From NCBI GenBank assembly GCA_028278335.1, contig JANQEN010000020.1:29479-93478 (forward strand): a DNA stretch of 64,000 bases, read 5' to 3'. Source of the stretch: Chitinivibrionales bacterium (GTDB lineage: Bacteria; Fibrobacterota; Chitinivibrionia; Chitinivibrionales; JANQEN01). The notes beneath the pieces are model-generated. The model saw only the letters and a list, made by a program, of their open reading frames with translations, ran no database searches and was not told the DNA's origin. Every line of letters begins with the position of its first letter. The stretch's first letter is position 1. Made by a program: the position numbers and the translations under genes. Below are positions 8,937-18,566 of this stretch, in pieces.

Positions 8937-9674
8937 TTAAAGATGCTGATCAATCTCCTCTGAATAATCCTGGATTGAATAGTCGATCTCATCCATGATG
9001 TTTACCAGGTCATTCAACTCGATCACCACACTCCGCTCATCAAAAAAGAGATTACCATCCCGTTGCATAGTCCAATGGCCATCATTGTTTTGCAAAAGCT
9101 CTATGGTCTTTTTGCATATCTCACCCATGGCCATATGCTGTTCGTATAGTTTAAGTGGCGCTGAGCCAATCTCCAGGTAAAACTTACGAAACTCCTTAAG
9201 AAAATCTGTTTTCTGATATTCAAAAACATCGCAAGTATTAACCTCATCACTGATCAGAATAAAAAGCTCTGAGTAGGCCTCTTTTATTTTTCTACTTGCA
9301 GCAACGTACAGGTCGCATAAAGTCAATTGCCACACATAATCCTTATTTCTATGAATATATCTGTGGGCTAAAAATCGCTCCCCATTGACAAGATTCATGA
9401 TAGCTTCAAACTGCCTAAGAGGTCGACGAATCGTCTCAACACCCTCCCGGGCCAATGTTATTAAGCGCTCTTCAGCATTGCGCATCAACACATACCGATC
9501 AAAGGTCGTGTAGATTTGCTCCATCCGAAGATCAACATAATCGGAAAGACTCCTGTCTCGCTCAACCTGTGAGGCAAGGGAACTCTTTATCCTCTCTTCA
9601 ACCGCTTCAAAAGACTCTTGACCATATCCTGCTAGGATGCATAACAATAAAACATAGAAGCAAACATTTCGCAT
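8937..9674 (-). CDS. Exported helical protein of unknown function
   Basis: About 245 residues. After a signal peptide (RNVCFYVLLLCILAGYG) the protein is almost wholly alpha-helical and rich in Glu, Arg and Leu, with possible coiled-coil stretches. Aromatic and charged residues are common (WQLTLCDLYVAASRKIKEAY). ATG 9674 is chosen over an upstream TTG because it leads straight into the signal peptide. A GGGGG stretch lies about 10 bases upstream. No family is recognised. Confidence 0.5.
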   Translation of the reverse strand: MRNVCFYVLLLCILAGYGQESFEAVEERIKSSLASQVERDRSLSDYVDLRMEQIYTTFDRYVLMRNAEERLITLAREGVETIRRPLRQFEAIMNLVNGERFLAHRYIHRNKDYVWQLTLCDLYVAASRKIKEAYSELFILISDEVNTCDVFEYQKTDFLKEFRKFYLEIGSAPLKLYEQHMAMGEICKKTIELLQNNDGHWTMQRDGNLFFDERSVVIELNDLVNIMDEIDYSIQDYSEEIDQHL

Positions 9675-10024
9675 CTCCAACAAACCCCCTTTGTCACGCC
9701 CTCATCTCAAAGTAAAACAACATTATTACTGCGCTCTTTAAAGATATATCACAGATCGAAATTTGTATAGCTGAATTTTAAGGATTTCTGAATATTTTTA
9801 TAAGATTTTATTATATAACAAAATTTCTGATTTTTAACATTTGCTGAGAAATATGCAAGTGTTTAATGCTATTAAACGCTTATTTCAAAATCGATTGATT
9901 TACAAAATTTAAAAAGCATATTTTGAAATATATCTATGCGCCAGGTAGCTTTTAGACTATTGTAATGCTTTTGGCCCAGTATTATTTGTCTTTGAGCTAT
10001 CTGGCTATTTTTTTTGATTAGATT
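9675..10024. other. AT-rich intergenic region, nothing recognised
   Basis: 350 bases, very AT-rich, especially at 9740-9910. No convincing gene, RNA or repeat was seen. It lies between two same-strand envelope genes and can hold the promoter of 8937-9674. Confidence 0.35.
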
Positions 10025-11581
10025 TTAAAACTCATACTTAACAGATAAAGCATATTCTGTTCCACCACGACGAGTTTTATCAACTCCTTCATCAGGCCCA
10101 GAGCCACTTCCCCACTTAGTACCCCTCTTTTTCCAAATTGGAATCTGTTGTATAAGGGTTATAGCTCCTCGAACTTTTTTTATCTGTTTAGAGAAGTTAA
10201 GGTGCACTCCTCCATTCCACCCTTCAAAGTCAAAAAGTGTTATCAGCGTATCATTAACATATACTGGAATCCAAACAACTATCTTTTTATCCTCTCGAAT
10301 AAAAGAGCTCATACCAAAGGTACGAGAAAAAGAGAGCCCACAATCAAGTTCACTCGTTTTACCAATGGAAAACTTCTTTTCACAAAACAGACCACTCTCA
10401 AAATAATCTAATTGGAAATCTTGAAAACGATATCCCCCAGGATTAAGTATTGTCCAGGATGAGAAAGGAGCATCTTTAAAATAGCCATAGCCCTCTGTAA
10501 AGCCCTGTAAGTATTCATAAAAAACACCGGTGGTTATCTGCCCGGGAAGTACCAGAGCAATTTGGCCGAAAAGTTTTTTCAACACAATATCATTTTGGTT
10601 TAAATAGGCAAAGGAGCCACTATACCCTTCAATGTAGCCGCCTGTATAGGTTCCTAAGAACTCTCCTTCAATACGTGGTGTGTTATTACCTATTGCCCCG
10701 TTAATAGTAAGTTCTCGGGTAACAAATTCACTCATCATAGGAAGTGCATTGGCACTTGATACAATGGTATCAGTGATATACTCTCTTCTTGATAGGGAAA
10801 TGCTTACCCTTGATTTTGGCCACTGGGCTTTGCATTGTACTGCATAGGACCGGGTTGCGGCAGCTAGTGGGAAGGATTTAAAATTCCCATTTGAGAACAG
10901 TTTGTACACCGGTGGTGTGGCATGGTTTAAATATCGGGACACACTTCCCTGCAATGAGTATCCCTTTAGGTGTGCACTTAGAAATAGCTCATAATCTATA
11001 GAGAGGTCCTTAACAATCGAAGAAGCAATTTGTTCCGCTGCATTATCTTGATTTGAGTTATTGTTAATAATATCATCGGACGATTTACCTAAATAAAAGC
11101 CACTCGACAGGTGCTTCTTCTGCGTCCATGCTGCAATTCCAAAATGGGTACAATTTTGCTTCCCTGAAACAGCCCCCTTTTCTGCTGTATCAATCCATGC
11201 TCCGTACAAGCCACTGATTGACAAAAACGCAGTTATTCCTCCAAGGGGACGCAAAAGAGTTGCCTTGGTATGACTTTTCCAGACTTCACCAATTATCTTT
11301 TTTTTGGTTTGACCGTTTTTCTTAGTTTTTTGATGGATTACATCATCGTAGGTAAAGGCAGTTTCAACCCATGAGGCATGAGTTGAATCGGAGAGCTTTT
11401 GAAAATGATAGGATGGTTTCTTAATAAACAGATCAAGATATCGGGAGAAAAGGTAGTCTGAGGCTGCACAGGCCTGGCAACCCCAAACTACTATACAAAT
11501 AAAGCCGAGGAAACCAGGCCCCGGCTTTATCACCGTGTTCAATGATGCAAATTGATCTACTGATAAATTAAATCGAGCCAT
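10025..11581 (-). CDS. Large outer-membrane beta-barrel protein
   Basis: 518 residues ending in aromatic SVKYEF, the usual last strand of an outer-membrane barrel. A hydrophobic segment with FLGFICIVVWGCQACA near residues 25-41 is the likely signal sequence, although it is preceded by about 24 residues. The true start may therefore lie further in. The remainder shows amphipathic strands rich in Gly, Tyr, Phe and Ser. It overlaps the end of the upstream lipoprotein gene by 25 bases, which suggests translational coupling and a shared envelope role. Confidence 0.6.
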   Translation of the reverse strand: MARFNLSVDQFASLNTVIKPGPGFLGFICIVVWGCQACAASDYLFSRYLDLFIKKPSYHFQKLSDSTHASWVETAFTYDDVIHQKTKKNGQTKKKIIGEVWKSHTKATLLRPLGGITAFLSISGLYGAWIDTAEKGAVSGKQNCTHFGIAAWTQKKHLSSGFYLGKSSDDIINNNSNQDNAAEQIASSIVKDLSIDYELFLSAHLKGYSLQGSVSRYLNHATPPVYKLFSNGNFKSFPLAAATRSYAVQCKAQWPKSRVSISLSRREYITDTIVSSANALPMMSEFVTRELTINGAIGNNTPRIEGEFLGTYTGGYIEGYSGSFAYLNQNDIVLKKLFGQIALVLPGQITTGVFYEYLQGFTEGYGYFKDAPFSSWTILNPGGYRFQDFQLDYFESGLFCEKKFSIGKTSELDCGLSFSRTFGMSSFIREDKKIVVWIPVYVNDTLITLFDFEGWNGGVHLNFSKQIKKVRGAITLIQQIPIWKKRGTKWGSGSGPDEGVDKTRRGGTEYALSVKYEF

Positions 11582-13317
11582 TTCTGCCTTGTCATGCCAA
11601 CAAAGATACCATTGAATGTGTAGTCAGAAAAATAGGGTAAAAATGTCTGCGCGTCAATAAGATCTGGAATATCTTCAAATGGTATGATGGTACCAGCCGC
11701 ATTAGTTATATCAAGAGGGATAGCAACTATATTGGAATCAATATTCTTAAGGGCTCTGACCGCGGTATTCATATATACTCGATATTCCCATCCCATATCA
11801 ACAATCGAGTCGATCTTACTTGAATCAAAGGCAATAATATTAACTTCATCATCATATTTATACATGTTGAAATAGGTTGTGTCAAAGAGCGGCTCAAAGG
11901 GCCCATCATCCACAAAGGCCTGCACTCTACTTGCTGGTGCGCGCCATTTATGTAAGGGAAGAAAAGTCTTGAGGTCCTGTACTGGAGCAGTAAAGAATTT
12001 CGATAGATCAATGGTAATATTGACTGTAACACTATCAATGGTTTCATTAATGGTATAGGGACCACTCAGCACAGTCTTTACAAAGGCCATAAAGGTTTCC
12101 GGAGTTTGAAAATTATTGGCCAATGTTTCAGAAAAACCTTCATTGAGCATCTCCTGGCGAAGGTCAGCCATCTCACCGGTTATATCATCAATCTCGACTT
12201 TGGGAATGACATCGTTATTCTGATTATCATTCTCATTCCGTATATAGGTAATACCTGATTTAATAAGATCCGGTACCGCAAGATAATCACTGTGCGCTTT
12301 TGCATGATTCGTATTTTTTATCTTCATAAACGCAGAACGGTCACTCATGTTGTATTTAGCCACATCACACATAAAGAGCATGAGCTCAGTTTCATCGCGC
12401 ACACTTGTTTTCGTAATGGTGTCACCAACCAGTGTGTAATAATTTTTTACGGTATCCTTATCAACCAACTCTTCTATTTTATCAATCCAGGAATAACTTT
12501 GATCAGGTGCAGAGGTAAACACATCCATATCATAGGTACAGAGCATGAGTAATTGAGCGCGGAGCAAACGTATGCCAGCGTCAACAATATATACATCACC
12601 CAGATCAACCTCGACCTCTTCTCCTTCAATGGTAAATATCAGTTGCATAGTGTCAATCGCTTCAAGTCTTCCGAAGGCAGCTATAACACTATCAATTACA
12701 GGGATGATCTCGTTCTGCGCAATTCCCTGTAAAAAGGATATGGTTAAAAAACGGGGAAAAGAGGGATCAACATACTGAGAGGCAATAATTTCTGGAGTAC
12801 GCGCAGCAAGGGCCACACCGAGGCCATTAACCCCATGTTTATCTAAGGCGTTGCGCATGAGATGTGACTCTTTTTTTGAACCTAATAACCGTGAAGAGAG
12901 AAAACCATTTACAAAAGGTACTCCACGTTTTTTTGAAAGATTTGGTTCGTACTTTTCCAAACTATTAAAATAGGCATCTAAGGAGTCGGCAAGCATTTTT
13001 AACTTGGCGCTCTTATTGAGTGCCAATACAGAAGCAACAATATAGCCAGTGTTCACCTTGATGTGGTTTGGCTTTGAGGTTAAAAATGATTTAAATCCAT
13101 CGCGAATTGTGGCAAACTCCAAGGCGTAAAAATCATCATAATCCTCAATATCCTCTAAGCTGTCCACCTTTGTTACCAAAACAGCAAAGAGCGAATCAAC
13201 ACTTTTGTCCGTAATAGGATTCACTGGATCATCATTGGTAGAGGGATTGTTAAAGCAGGATAACACAGCAAATATGCCAAGCGCAACAAAAAGGAAAAGT
13301 GTAATTCGTTTAATCAT
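11557..13317 (-). CDS. Large lipoprotein of unknown function
   Basis: About 586 residues. ATG 13317 is preferred over an upstream frame start because AGGAGG lies 4 bases upstream and a lipoprotein signal (IKRITLFLFVALGIFAVLSC) follows, with Cys at the lipobox. The mature part is acidic and helical with no domain I recognise. It contains a long PNHIKVNTGYIVASVLALNK-type helical region and ends TRQKWLDLIYQ. It overlaps the barrel gene 10025-11581, so the two probably form an outer-membrane lipoprotein plus barrel pair. Confidence 0.65.
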   Translation of the reverse strand: MIKRITLFLFVALGIFAVLSCFNNPSTNDDPVNPITDKSVDSLFAVLVTKVDSLEDIEDYDDFYALEFATIRDGFKSFLTSKPNHIKVNTGYIVASVLALNKSAKLKMLADSLDAYFNSLEKYEPNLSKKRGVPFVNGFLSSRLLGSKKESHLMRNALDKHGVNGLGVALAARTPEIIASQYVDPSFPRFLTISFLQGIAQNEIIPVIDSVIAAFGRLEAIDTMQLIFTIEGEEVEVDLGDVYIVDAGIRLLRAQLLMLCTYDMDVFTSAPDQSYSWIDKIEELVDKDTVKNYYTLVGDTITKTSVRDETELMLFMCDVAKYNMSDRSAFMKIKNTNHAKAHSDYLAVPDLIKSGITYIRNENDNQNNDVIPKVEIDDITGEMADLRQEMLNEGFSETLANNFQTPETFMAFVKTVLSGPYTINETIDSVTVNITIDLSKFFTAPVQDLKTFLPLHKWRAPASRVQAFVDDGPFEPLFDTTYFNMYKYDDEVNIIAFDSSKIDSIVDMGWEYRVYMNTAVRALKNIDSNIVAIPLDITNAAGTIIPFEDIPDLIDAQTFLPYFSDYTFNGIFVGMTRQKWLDLIYQ

Positions 13318-13478
13318 ATGGCCTCCTATGAGGGTGTGTAATAGTGATGATATATTAATAACTCGAAAATACATTCAAAAGCATTGTTTGCATATTATAC
13401 TAATCAATATGGAATTTAGGCAATGATTATTTTATTGATGTTAAAGACAAAATAGTATTCAGAAAACACAGGCTATTA

Positions 13479-14699
13479 ATGTTTGATTTTATCATTGTTG
13501 GTGCTGGAATCATTGGCTGCTCTACTGCATATCACCTTACCCGATTAGAACCAAATTGTCGGGTTTTGCTGATTGATCAATATAGTGATGCAGGAAAGGG
13601 TAATACTGGAAAAAGTGCAGCCATGTTTCGCAATATCTTTTCCTCTAAAACAAGCCAGGCATTGGCCAATTCCTCAATCGCCTTTTACGGCTCCCTTGCA
13701 AAGGAATTTCACTTCACACCACATGGCTATCTTTGGCTTTTCTCTAAAGATAATTGGCCAAGGGCAAAAGATTTTTTAAATAATCCCTATGCACATAATG
13801 CTGGAATCTCTTCATTAAGCTTAAATAAAATTCAATCATTGATACAAATAAATAGTACCTCTTCCAATGAATTCCCTGGTATCTACAAAGGACTATTTGG
13901 TTCACAGTGTGGTTCCCTTTCTGCAAATGCGCTGGTCCGATATTATTTAAATGCCTTTTTGCAACAGGGTGGCGAGTTTCTGGGGAATACAAATATTAAG
14001 ACTCTGACCTTTTCCAATAAAAGGGAATATTTTCCTCCCTGGTCACCTATGTCATTACATTATATCATCTCGTCAACAGGAAAAAAGCTTTCCGCAGGGC
14101 AATTTTGCTTTGCTACTGGCGCTTGGACAGCAGAACTCTTCATTCCCTTGGGTATCAATCCCGGTGTCCTCCCCAAAAAGAGGCAACTTTTTGCGATTAA
14201 AACATCACGTCCCTCTTTTTTCCCCCAATCTCTATCAAAAAATACACCAGCAATAATTTTTCCCAAAGGCGGCATATATATAAAACCGTCAAAGAATCCA
14301 GCAATTCTCACCCTTGGTTGTTCCGATACTCTTGGTAACCCCTTTATCCGTGCAGAAGAGTCACCACAGGCAGACCAAGGATATTATAATACCATTATAC
14401 AACCTCCTTTAAATCATTACTTTCCAATGCTTCCCCCCTACTCTGTTACAACTGCATGGGCTGGTTATTACAGTTATTACACACCCGATAATAATCCAGT
14501 AATCGACTCAGTACATAATTGTACCTGGGTAAGTGGTACCAGTGGGAGTGGTATTATGAAGGCCGATGCTATTGGACGGATTACTGCAGCAAAACTATTA
14601 GGAAGAAAACGCGCTACCCTTTTTTCTGGTCAACAATTCACTGTTGCAAACCTTTCACTTTCTCATAGAAATGTTGATAAGGAAGAATTGGTGTTATGA
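13479..14699 (+). CDS. FAD-dependent oxidoreductase of the DAO family
   Basis: 406 residues. The dinucleotide motif VGAGIIGCSTAYHLTRLEP stands at residues 7-25, and GNTGKSAAMFR matches the flavin-contact segment of the D-amino-acid oxidase / glycine oxidase / sarcosine oxidase family. GCSDTLGNPF and a C-terminal TWVSGTSGSGIMKADAIG complete the FAD fold. These enzymes oxidise amines or amino/hydroxy acids, and the substrate is not evident. The stop overlaps the next start as ATGA, so it is coupled to the phosphatase-like gene. Confidence 0.8.
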   Translation: MFDFIIVGAGIIGCSTAYHLTRLEPNCRVLLIDQYSDAGKGNTGKSAAMFRNIFSSKTSQALANSSIAFYGSLAKEFHFTPHGYLWLFSKDNWPRAKDFLNNPYAHNAGISSLSLNKIQSLIQINSTSSNEFPGIYKGLFGSQCGSLSANALVRYYLNAFLQQGGEFLGNTNIKTLTFSNKREYFPPWSPMSLHYIISSTGKKLSAGQFCFATGAWTAELFIPLGINPGVLPKKRQLFAIKTSRPSFFPQSLSKNTPAIIFPKGGIYIKPSKNPAILTLGCSDTLGNPFIRAEESPQADQGYYNTIIQPPLNHYFPMLPPYSVTTAWAGYYSYYTPDNNPVIDSVHNCTWVSGTSGSGIMKADAIGRITAAKLLGRKRATLFSGQQFTVANLSLSHRNVDKEELVL

Positions 14700-15280
14700 G
14701 CAAGAGTACGCTTTATCTCATCCGTCATGCCCGTCCAGCTTTTTGGCATAACTTCCGCTTTGGACAGATTCTTACTTCAAAGGAATGCACAGCTCTTTCC
14801 AAGGAATATGACAACAGTACCATTGCAATAAAGACACTTCCCAACAATCAAATCTTTGATCAAATTCGAATGTGTTCTAAACTTTATACCAGCACACTTA
14901 CTCGTGCTGTTGACACAGGGGCACTCTTTAATCATCCCAATACAGAGGCATTGTCTATTTTTAACGAAGCTGAAATTCCAAATAACAACAACGAAAACCT
15001 GAAACTCCCCCTTTTTGCGTGGCTCTTTATTCGTCGATTTAAATGGTTTTTAGGAAGTGAAAAGAATTGTGAGAGTTTTACGGATTTCAAAGTGCGGATG
15101 GAACAGGCTGCTCGCTTTTTAACGGAAGAGATTCAAACACATACAAGCATTGCCGTTGTTGCCCATGGCTTCACCAATCGTTTTCTCTCAGCGTATCTTA
15201 AAAAATGCAACTGGACTATGATCGGGTTGCAGAGAAAGGCATTTTTGGGAGTGACTCGGTTTGTGTATACAGAGCAATAA
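14696..15280 (+). CDS. Histidine phosphatase (phosphoglycerate mutase-like) family protein
   Basis: 194 residues. YLIRHARP near the N-terminus gives the phospho-accepting histidine and arginine. YTSTLTRAVDTG and VVAHGFTNR supply the remaining pocket residues, including the second histidine. It is short for the family but complete. It is coupled by ATGA to the oxidoreductase upstream, so a shared small-molecule pathway is likely. The substrate is unknown. Confidence 0.75.
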   Translation: MSKSTLYLIRHARPAFWHNFRFGQILTSKECTALSKEYDNSTIAIKTLPNNQIFDQIRMCSKLYTSTLTRAVDTGALFNHPNTEALSIFNEAEIPNNNNENLKLPLFAWLFIRRFKWFLGSEKNCESFTDFKVRMEQAARFLTEEIQTHTSIAVVAHGFTNRFLSAYLKKCNWTMIGLQRKAFLGVTRFVYTEQ

Positions 15281-15294
15281 AAATAAATTGAAAC

Positions 15295-15711
15295 TCACTC
15301 AATAATCTTTCTAGTTTGGTACTGTAAATCTTTTTTAGGTTCTTTACTCTTTATAATTTTCCTACGACCGGCATTATCAAAAACGCCTTTTATTAAAGCA
15401 AAAATTCCCACAATTAGTAATATTATTGGATAAAAGAATAATCGGTCAGCAGCAAGCCCAACAACTAACCATATTATGGCCAGAGCAATAATTCCTAAGC
15501 CACCAATAATACCGGTTTTACTTAGGTTTTTCTCAAAGGCAAACTCACTATTGTTTTCATACTGTTCAACGGCAATTTGATCTTCTATTTCCTGCTTCTC
15601 TTCATAGGCCTGTTTATCAAAAAAATACCCACAGGAGCAGGTTATTCTATCAGAAGGATTTGTCTTTCCACAGAATGGACAGTCAACAAAAGCGCTTTTA
15701 GTTTCTTCCAT
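15295..15711 (-). CDS. Zinc-ribbon membrane protein
   Basis: 138 residues. The N-terminus holds two CxxC-type pairs, CPFCGKTNP and CSCGYFFD, forming a zinc ribbon. After an acidic linker come two transmembrane segments (GIIGGLGIIALAIIWLVVGL and LFFYPIILLIVGIFALIKGV) and a basic tail. Such domain pairs are common in uncharacterised bacterial membrane proteins. It converges with the phosphatase gene and stands alone on its strand. Confidence 0.6.
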   Translation of the reverse strand: MEETKSAFVDCPFCGKTNPSDRITCSCGYFFDKQAYEEKQEIEDQIAVEQYENNSEFAFEKNLSKTGIIGGLGIIALAIIWLVVGLAADRLFFYPIILLIVGIFALIKGVFDNAGRRKIIKSKEPKKDLQYQTRKIIE

Positions 15712-15882
15712 AAATGTTCTCCTTTATTATAAATATATGCAAAGATAAAGGGGCGTTTACACTAGGCATATTTCAATTTTCTACAAATTATATGCGGTCA
15801 TCCATAGATTTCCTTGAATTGATCATTTTCAATAGAGCCAATCTATATCGTTATCTTTTTCAGGAGTAACCATTCACATATT

Positions 15883-16236
15883 TTATTCATTGTCAATATC
15901 AGGAAATAATCTTGTTTGCTCATGCATTTCTTTCTTTTCAACTGATTTCCTTGGAGTTTTAGTTAAATAGAATTTAAGAGGTATGACATATAATTCGATA
16001 AAGGATTGACCAAATGCATTCCAGAATACCTTTCCATTGGAATAGTATATTTCAACAGCAAAGAGAGATTGATACGAGGATATGATAAATGTAATGACTG
16101 AGAGCCCCCCATTTAAGTATTCATGCTTTTCTGTTCCAGGTATTAAGAAAATCAAAAAGAGTAAAAATTGAACGATAACCACATAAAATATCCAAATAGT
16201 TAATGTAAATATTGTCCGATAAACTCTTTTTATCAT
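15883..16236 (-). CDS. Small membrane protein of unknown function
   Basis: About 117 residues from ATG 16236, chosen because GGGAG lies 8 bases upstream; an in-frame TTG at 16254 is the alternative. Hydrophobic segments at the N-terminus (TIFTLTIWIFYVVIVQFLLF) and in the middle (GGLSVITFIISS) suggest two or three membrane passes, then a charged tail. No family is recognised. Confidence 0.5.
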   Translation of the reverse strand: MIKRVYRTIFTLTIWIFYVVIVQFLLFLIFLIPGTEKHEYLNGGLSVITFIISSYQSLFAVEIYYSNGKVFWNAFGQSFIELYVIPLKFYLTKTPRKSVEKKEMHEQTRLFPDIDNE

Positions 16237-16608
16237 TTTGGTTCTCCCTCTCAATTGACATTATCAAGTTAGGGATTAATTGAATTCACTCATTAAAAAT
16301 AAAATAGATTAGAGCTATCAAAAAAGGAAACAGAACCTCCAATTAAACATAGTATCAAACCATATTCCTTTACGATAAAAATAGGTCCAAAAATAAGACC
16401 ACCTTTTTAAAGGCTCTTTAACTATTTAAATTTCACACACTCATCCTGACATTATTTTAATTTATACCGCTTCTCAATAATTATGTCCTATGTTGTGTTG
16501 CGGCATAACTGTTTCTATAAGAGTTTTGTCAAAAACCATGGGACAAAACTTTTGAGAAACAGTATATTATTAGATACAAATCATTCACATTCGCAAAAGG
16601 ATTCAATT
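16237..16608. other. Divergent intergenic region
   Basis: 372 bases between divergent genes, AT-rich with no gene or repeat seen. It should carry promoters in both directions. AAAAGG at 16596-16600 is the ribosome-binding site that fixes the next start at 16609. Confidence 0.4.
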
Positions 16609-17580
16609 ATGAGTTCTAATGGTTTCCAGCACCTCGCCTTTTTAATTCTATTGGTAGTTCAAATATGCTTTTCCAACGCTTTCTTTGTCCCTGATGAATT
16701 ACAGAAAAAGACCTCTCTTGGTGTAACCGTAGATCAGTTTTACTTTCACGATCATTCTCATCACACCTATATCCCAGCGAATGCTCCAAACAAAAACTTA
16801 AAAGAGCATGGGTATACTTATTTATTTGAATTAGAGGGTACTCTTGTTCAAAAAAATCCTAGGGGGCACTTTAAATTCTTTTCTGGATTGACAACCGGTT
16901 TTGGAACTGGAAACTATAAAGATATTGAGGAAGAGGGCAATGTATACTTTGTGAGCTCTCCCAGGGAACATCCCAATTTCCTCTTTAATAGTGATTTTCA
17001 GATTGGACTAACCTCTACGGTAGATCACTTTTTTCTATCGCTTTTCTCAGGACTGGAGTATGATTTCAAACGAATCGAGCACTCCTTTACCAATGAGATT
17101 TACCAGTTTAAGGATGCTGTCTATACCATGATAGATCTCCCCTTGGGCATCCAATTTGATTATGCTGTTCATCAAAATCTTGTGATTGGTGTCTCCTTTA
17201 TCAATAAATTCATGCTCTATGGAAAATCAGAGAGTACTGAGCGACATAAGTCACCATTTTTGTCTACTGGTGAAAAGGATTTAGCCTTTCCCGAAACCAG
17301 ATTGGTTAATAAATACGGTTTTGGCGTTAAGCTTCCTATCCAAGTTAAATTAGGCGAAACATTACGCTTAAGACTTACTCCCTGGTTTGATTATCGCCCC
17401 TTTGAAGAGGATACCTATGAATTAGCAGTGCTACATATGGGACAATATATCATCGATAATATTGGTTCCGTGGATTCAAAGCAGTATCAAATAGGATTAT
17501 CACTTTCGACTATGTTTTTTCGGAAAGTTAAAGACAAGGTAGACATTTCGAACAAATCAATTGGGCTCAAACATCAATGA
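16609..17580 (+). CDS. Outer-membrane barrel-like protein, tandem paralogue 1
   Basis: 323 residues. ATG 16609 is preferred to an in-frame ATG 42 codons upstream because it has AAAAGG 8 bases before it and is followed by a signal peptide (LAFLILLVVQICFSNAFF). The mature protein alternates strands rich in Phe, Tyr and Gly and carries LGVTVDQFYFHDHSHHTY near the start and TPWFDYRPFEEDTYELAVLH near the end. Both motifs recur in the next gene, so the two are duplicates. The function is unknown. Confidence 0.6.
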   Translation: MSSNGFQHLAFLILLVVQICFSNAFFVPDELQKKTSLGVTVDQFYFHDHSHHTYIPANAPNKNLKEHGYTYLFELEGTLVQKNPRGHFKFFSGLTTGFGTGNYKDIEEEGNVYFVSSPREHPNFLFNSDFQIGLTSTVDHFFLSLFSGLEYDFKRIEHSFTNEIYQFKDAVYTMIDLPLGIQFDYAVHQNLVIGVSFINKFMLYGKSESTERHKSPFLSTGEKDLAFPETRLVNKYGFGVKLPIQVKLGETLRLRLTPWFDYRPFEEDTYELAVLHMGQYIIDNIGSVDSKQYQIGLSLSTMFFRKVKDKVDISNKSIGLKHQ

Positions 17581-18500
17581 ATAAAAAATCACTTTTTCTT
17601 TTCGTAATTATACTAGTAACTCAAATCAATCCAACATTTGCTAAAAAAGATAACAAGCTACTTTCTATTGGAAAGAAAAGCTATCTAGGTTTTCATCTAG
17701 ATCAATTCTATCATCATAAAGTATCTAAACATTCTAAAAGGGACCATATATTTAATAAAGAAAGAATTTACAAAGAGCATGGATATACTGGATTTATTGC
17801 ATTAGAGGGAAAATTAATCCCCACTAAACCACAACAACTGTTCTCCTTTTATACTGGTATAACATCAGGAATTGGATTTGCAAATTATAAAGATATTTAC
17901 GAGCAATATGATTATATCCAGATTAATAAATTTGATGGACATCCGAACTTTTTTTTTACTGGAGAGTATGAGGCTGGTTTACTTATTCAATTACAAAGAA
18001 ACACCTTCTCCTTTTCTTCAGGTGTTGCCTATGAGTTTAACAAAACATCAAACGACTTCGAAGGTGCAATAACACATTACCAAGATTACCAATACAATCT
18101 TTTTGACATTCCTTTTGCAATCCAATGGGATTGTACAATTGGTAATCGACTAATACTTGGAGTCTCATTTATTAACCGGTTCATGGTGTATGGTAATACA
18201 GGAAGCTATATCAATTTTGAACAGCCTTTAAATTCCGACGGCTTAACTAAAATAGAATTGCCGAAAACAGATCTTACCAATAAATATGGGCTTTCTGTTG
18301 AGTTACCTATTCAGATAGCCCTTAATAAAGTCATTAAAGTAAAATTCACACCATGGTTTAAGTATCGTCCCTTCAATGAAATCGATCATTTTGTTACATT
18401 AGGACATTTGGGTACCTACGAAATATCAAGATATGGCTTTTTATATAGGAAATCATATCAAACAGGTATGGTTCTTTCGACTCTTTTTTGTAAAAGATAG
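17577..18500 (+). CDS. Outer-membrane barrel-like protein, tandem paralogue 2
   Basis: 307 residues, with a start overlapping the upstream stop (ATGA). Signal peptide KKSLFLFVIILVTQINPTFA. It is homologous along its whole length with 16609-17580: LGFHLDQFYHHKVSKHS, LVNKYG/LTNKYG, TPWFKYRPFNEIDHFVTL. It ends in MVLSTLFCKR rather than a terminal aromatic residue. The tight coupling implies that equal amounts are made, perhaps for a hetero-oligomer. Confidence 0.6.
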   Translation: MNKKSLFLFVIILVTQINPTFAKKDNKLLSIGKKSYLGFHLDQFYHHKVSKHSKRDHIFNKERIYKEHGYTGFIALEGKLIPTKPQQLFSFYTGITSGIGFANYKDIYEQYDYIQINKFDGHPNFFFTGEYEAGLLIQLQRNTFSFSSGVAYEFNKTSNDFEGAITHYQDYQYNLFDIPFAIQWDCTIGNRLILGVSFINRFMVYGNTGSYINFEQPLNSDGLTKIELPKTDLTNKYGLSVELPIQIALNKVIKVKFTPWFKYRPFNEIDHFVTLGHLGTYEISRYGFLYRKSYQTGMVLSTLFCKR

Positions 18501-18510
18501 CTGTACATAA

Positions 18511-18541
18511 AAAAAATGCCACAAACAAATGTGGCACTTTT
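18511..18541. terminator. Bidirectional intrinsic terminator
   Basis: Stem TGCCACA / TGTGGCA (18517-18523 and 18530-18536) with loop AACAAA, preceded by an A-run and followed by a T-run. It serves both the converging 17577-18500 and 18567-19328 genes. Confidence 0.85.
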
Positions 18542-18566
18542 AAGAAGATGCACCCAAATAAAGAAG

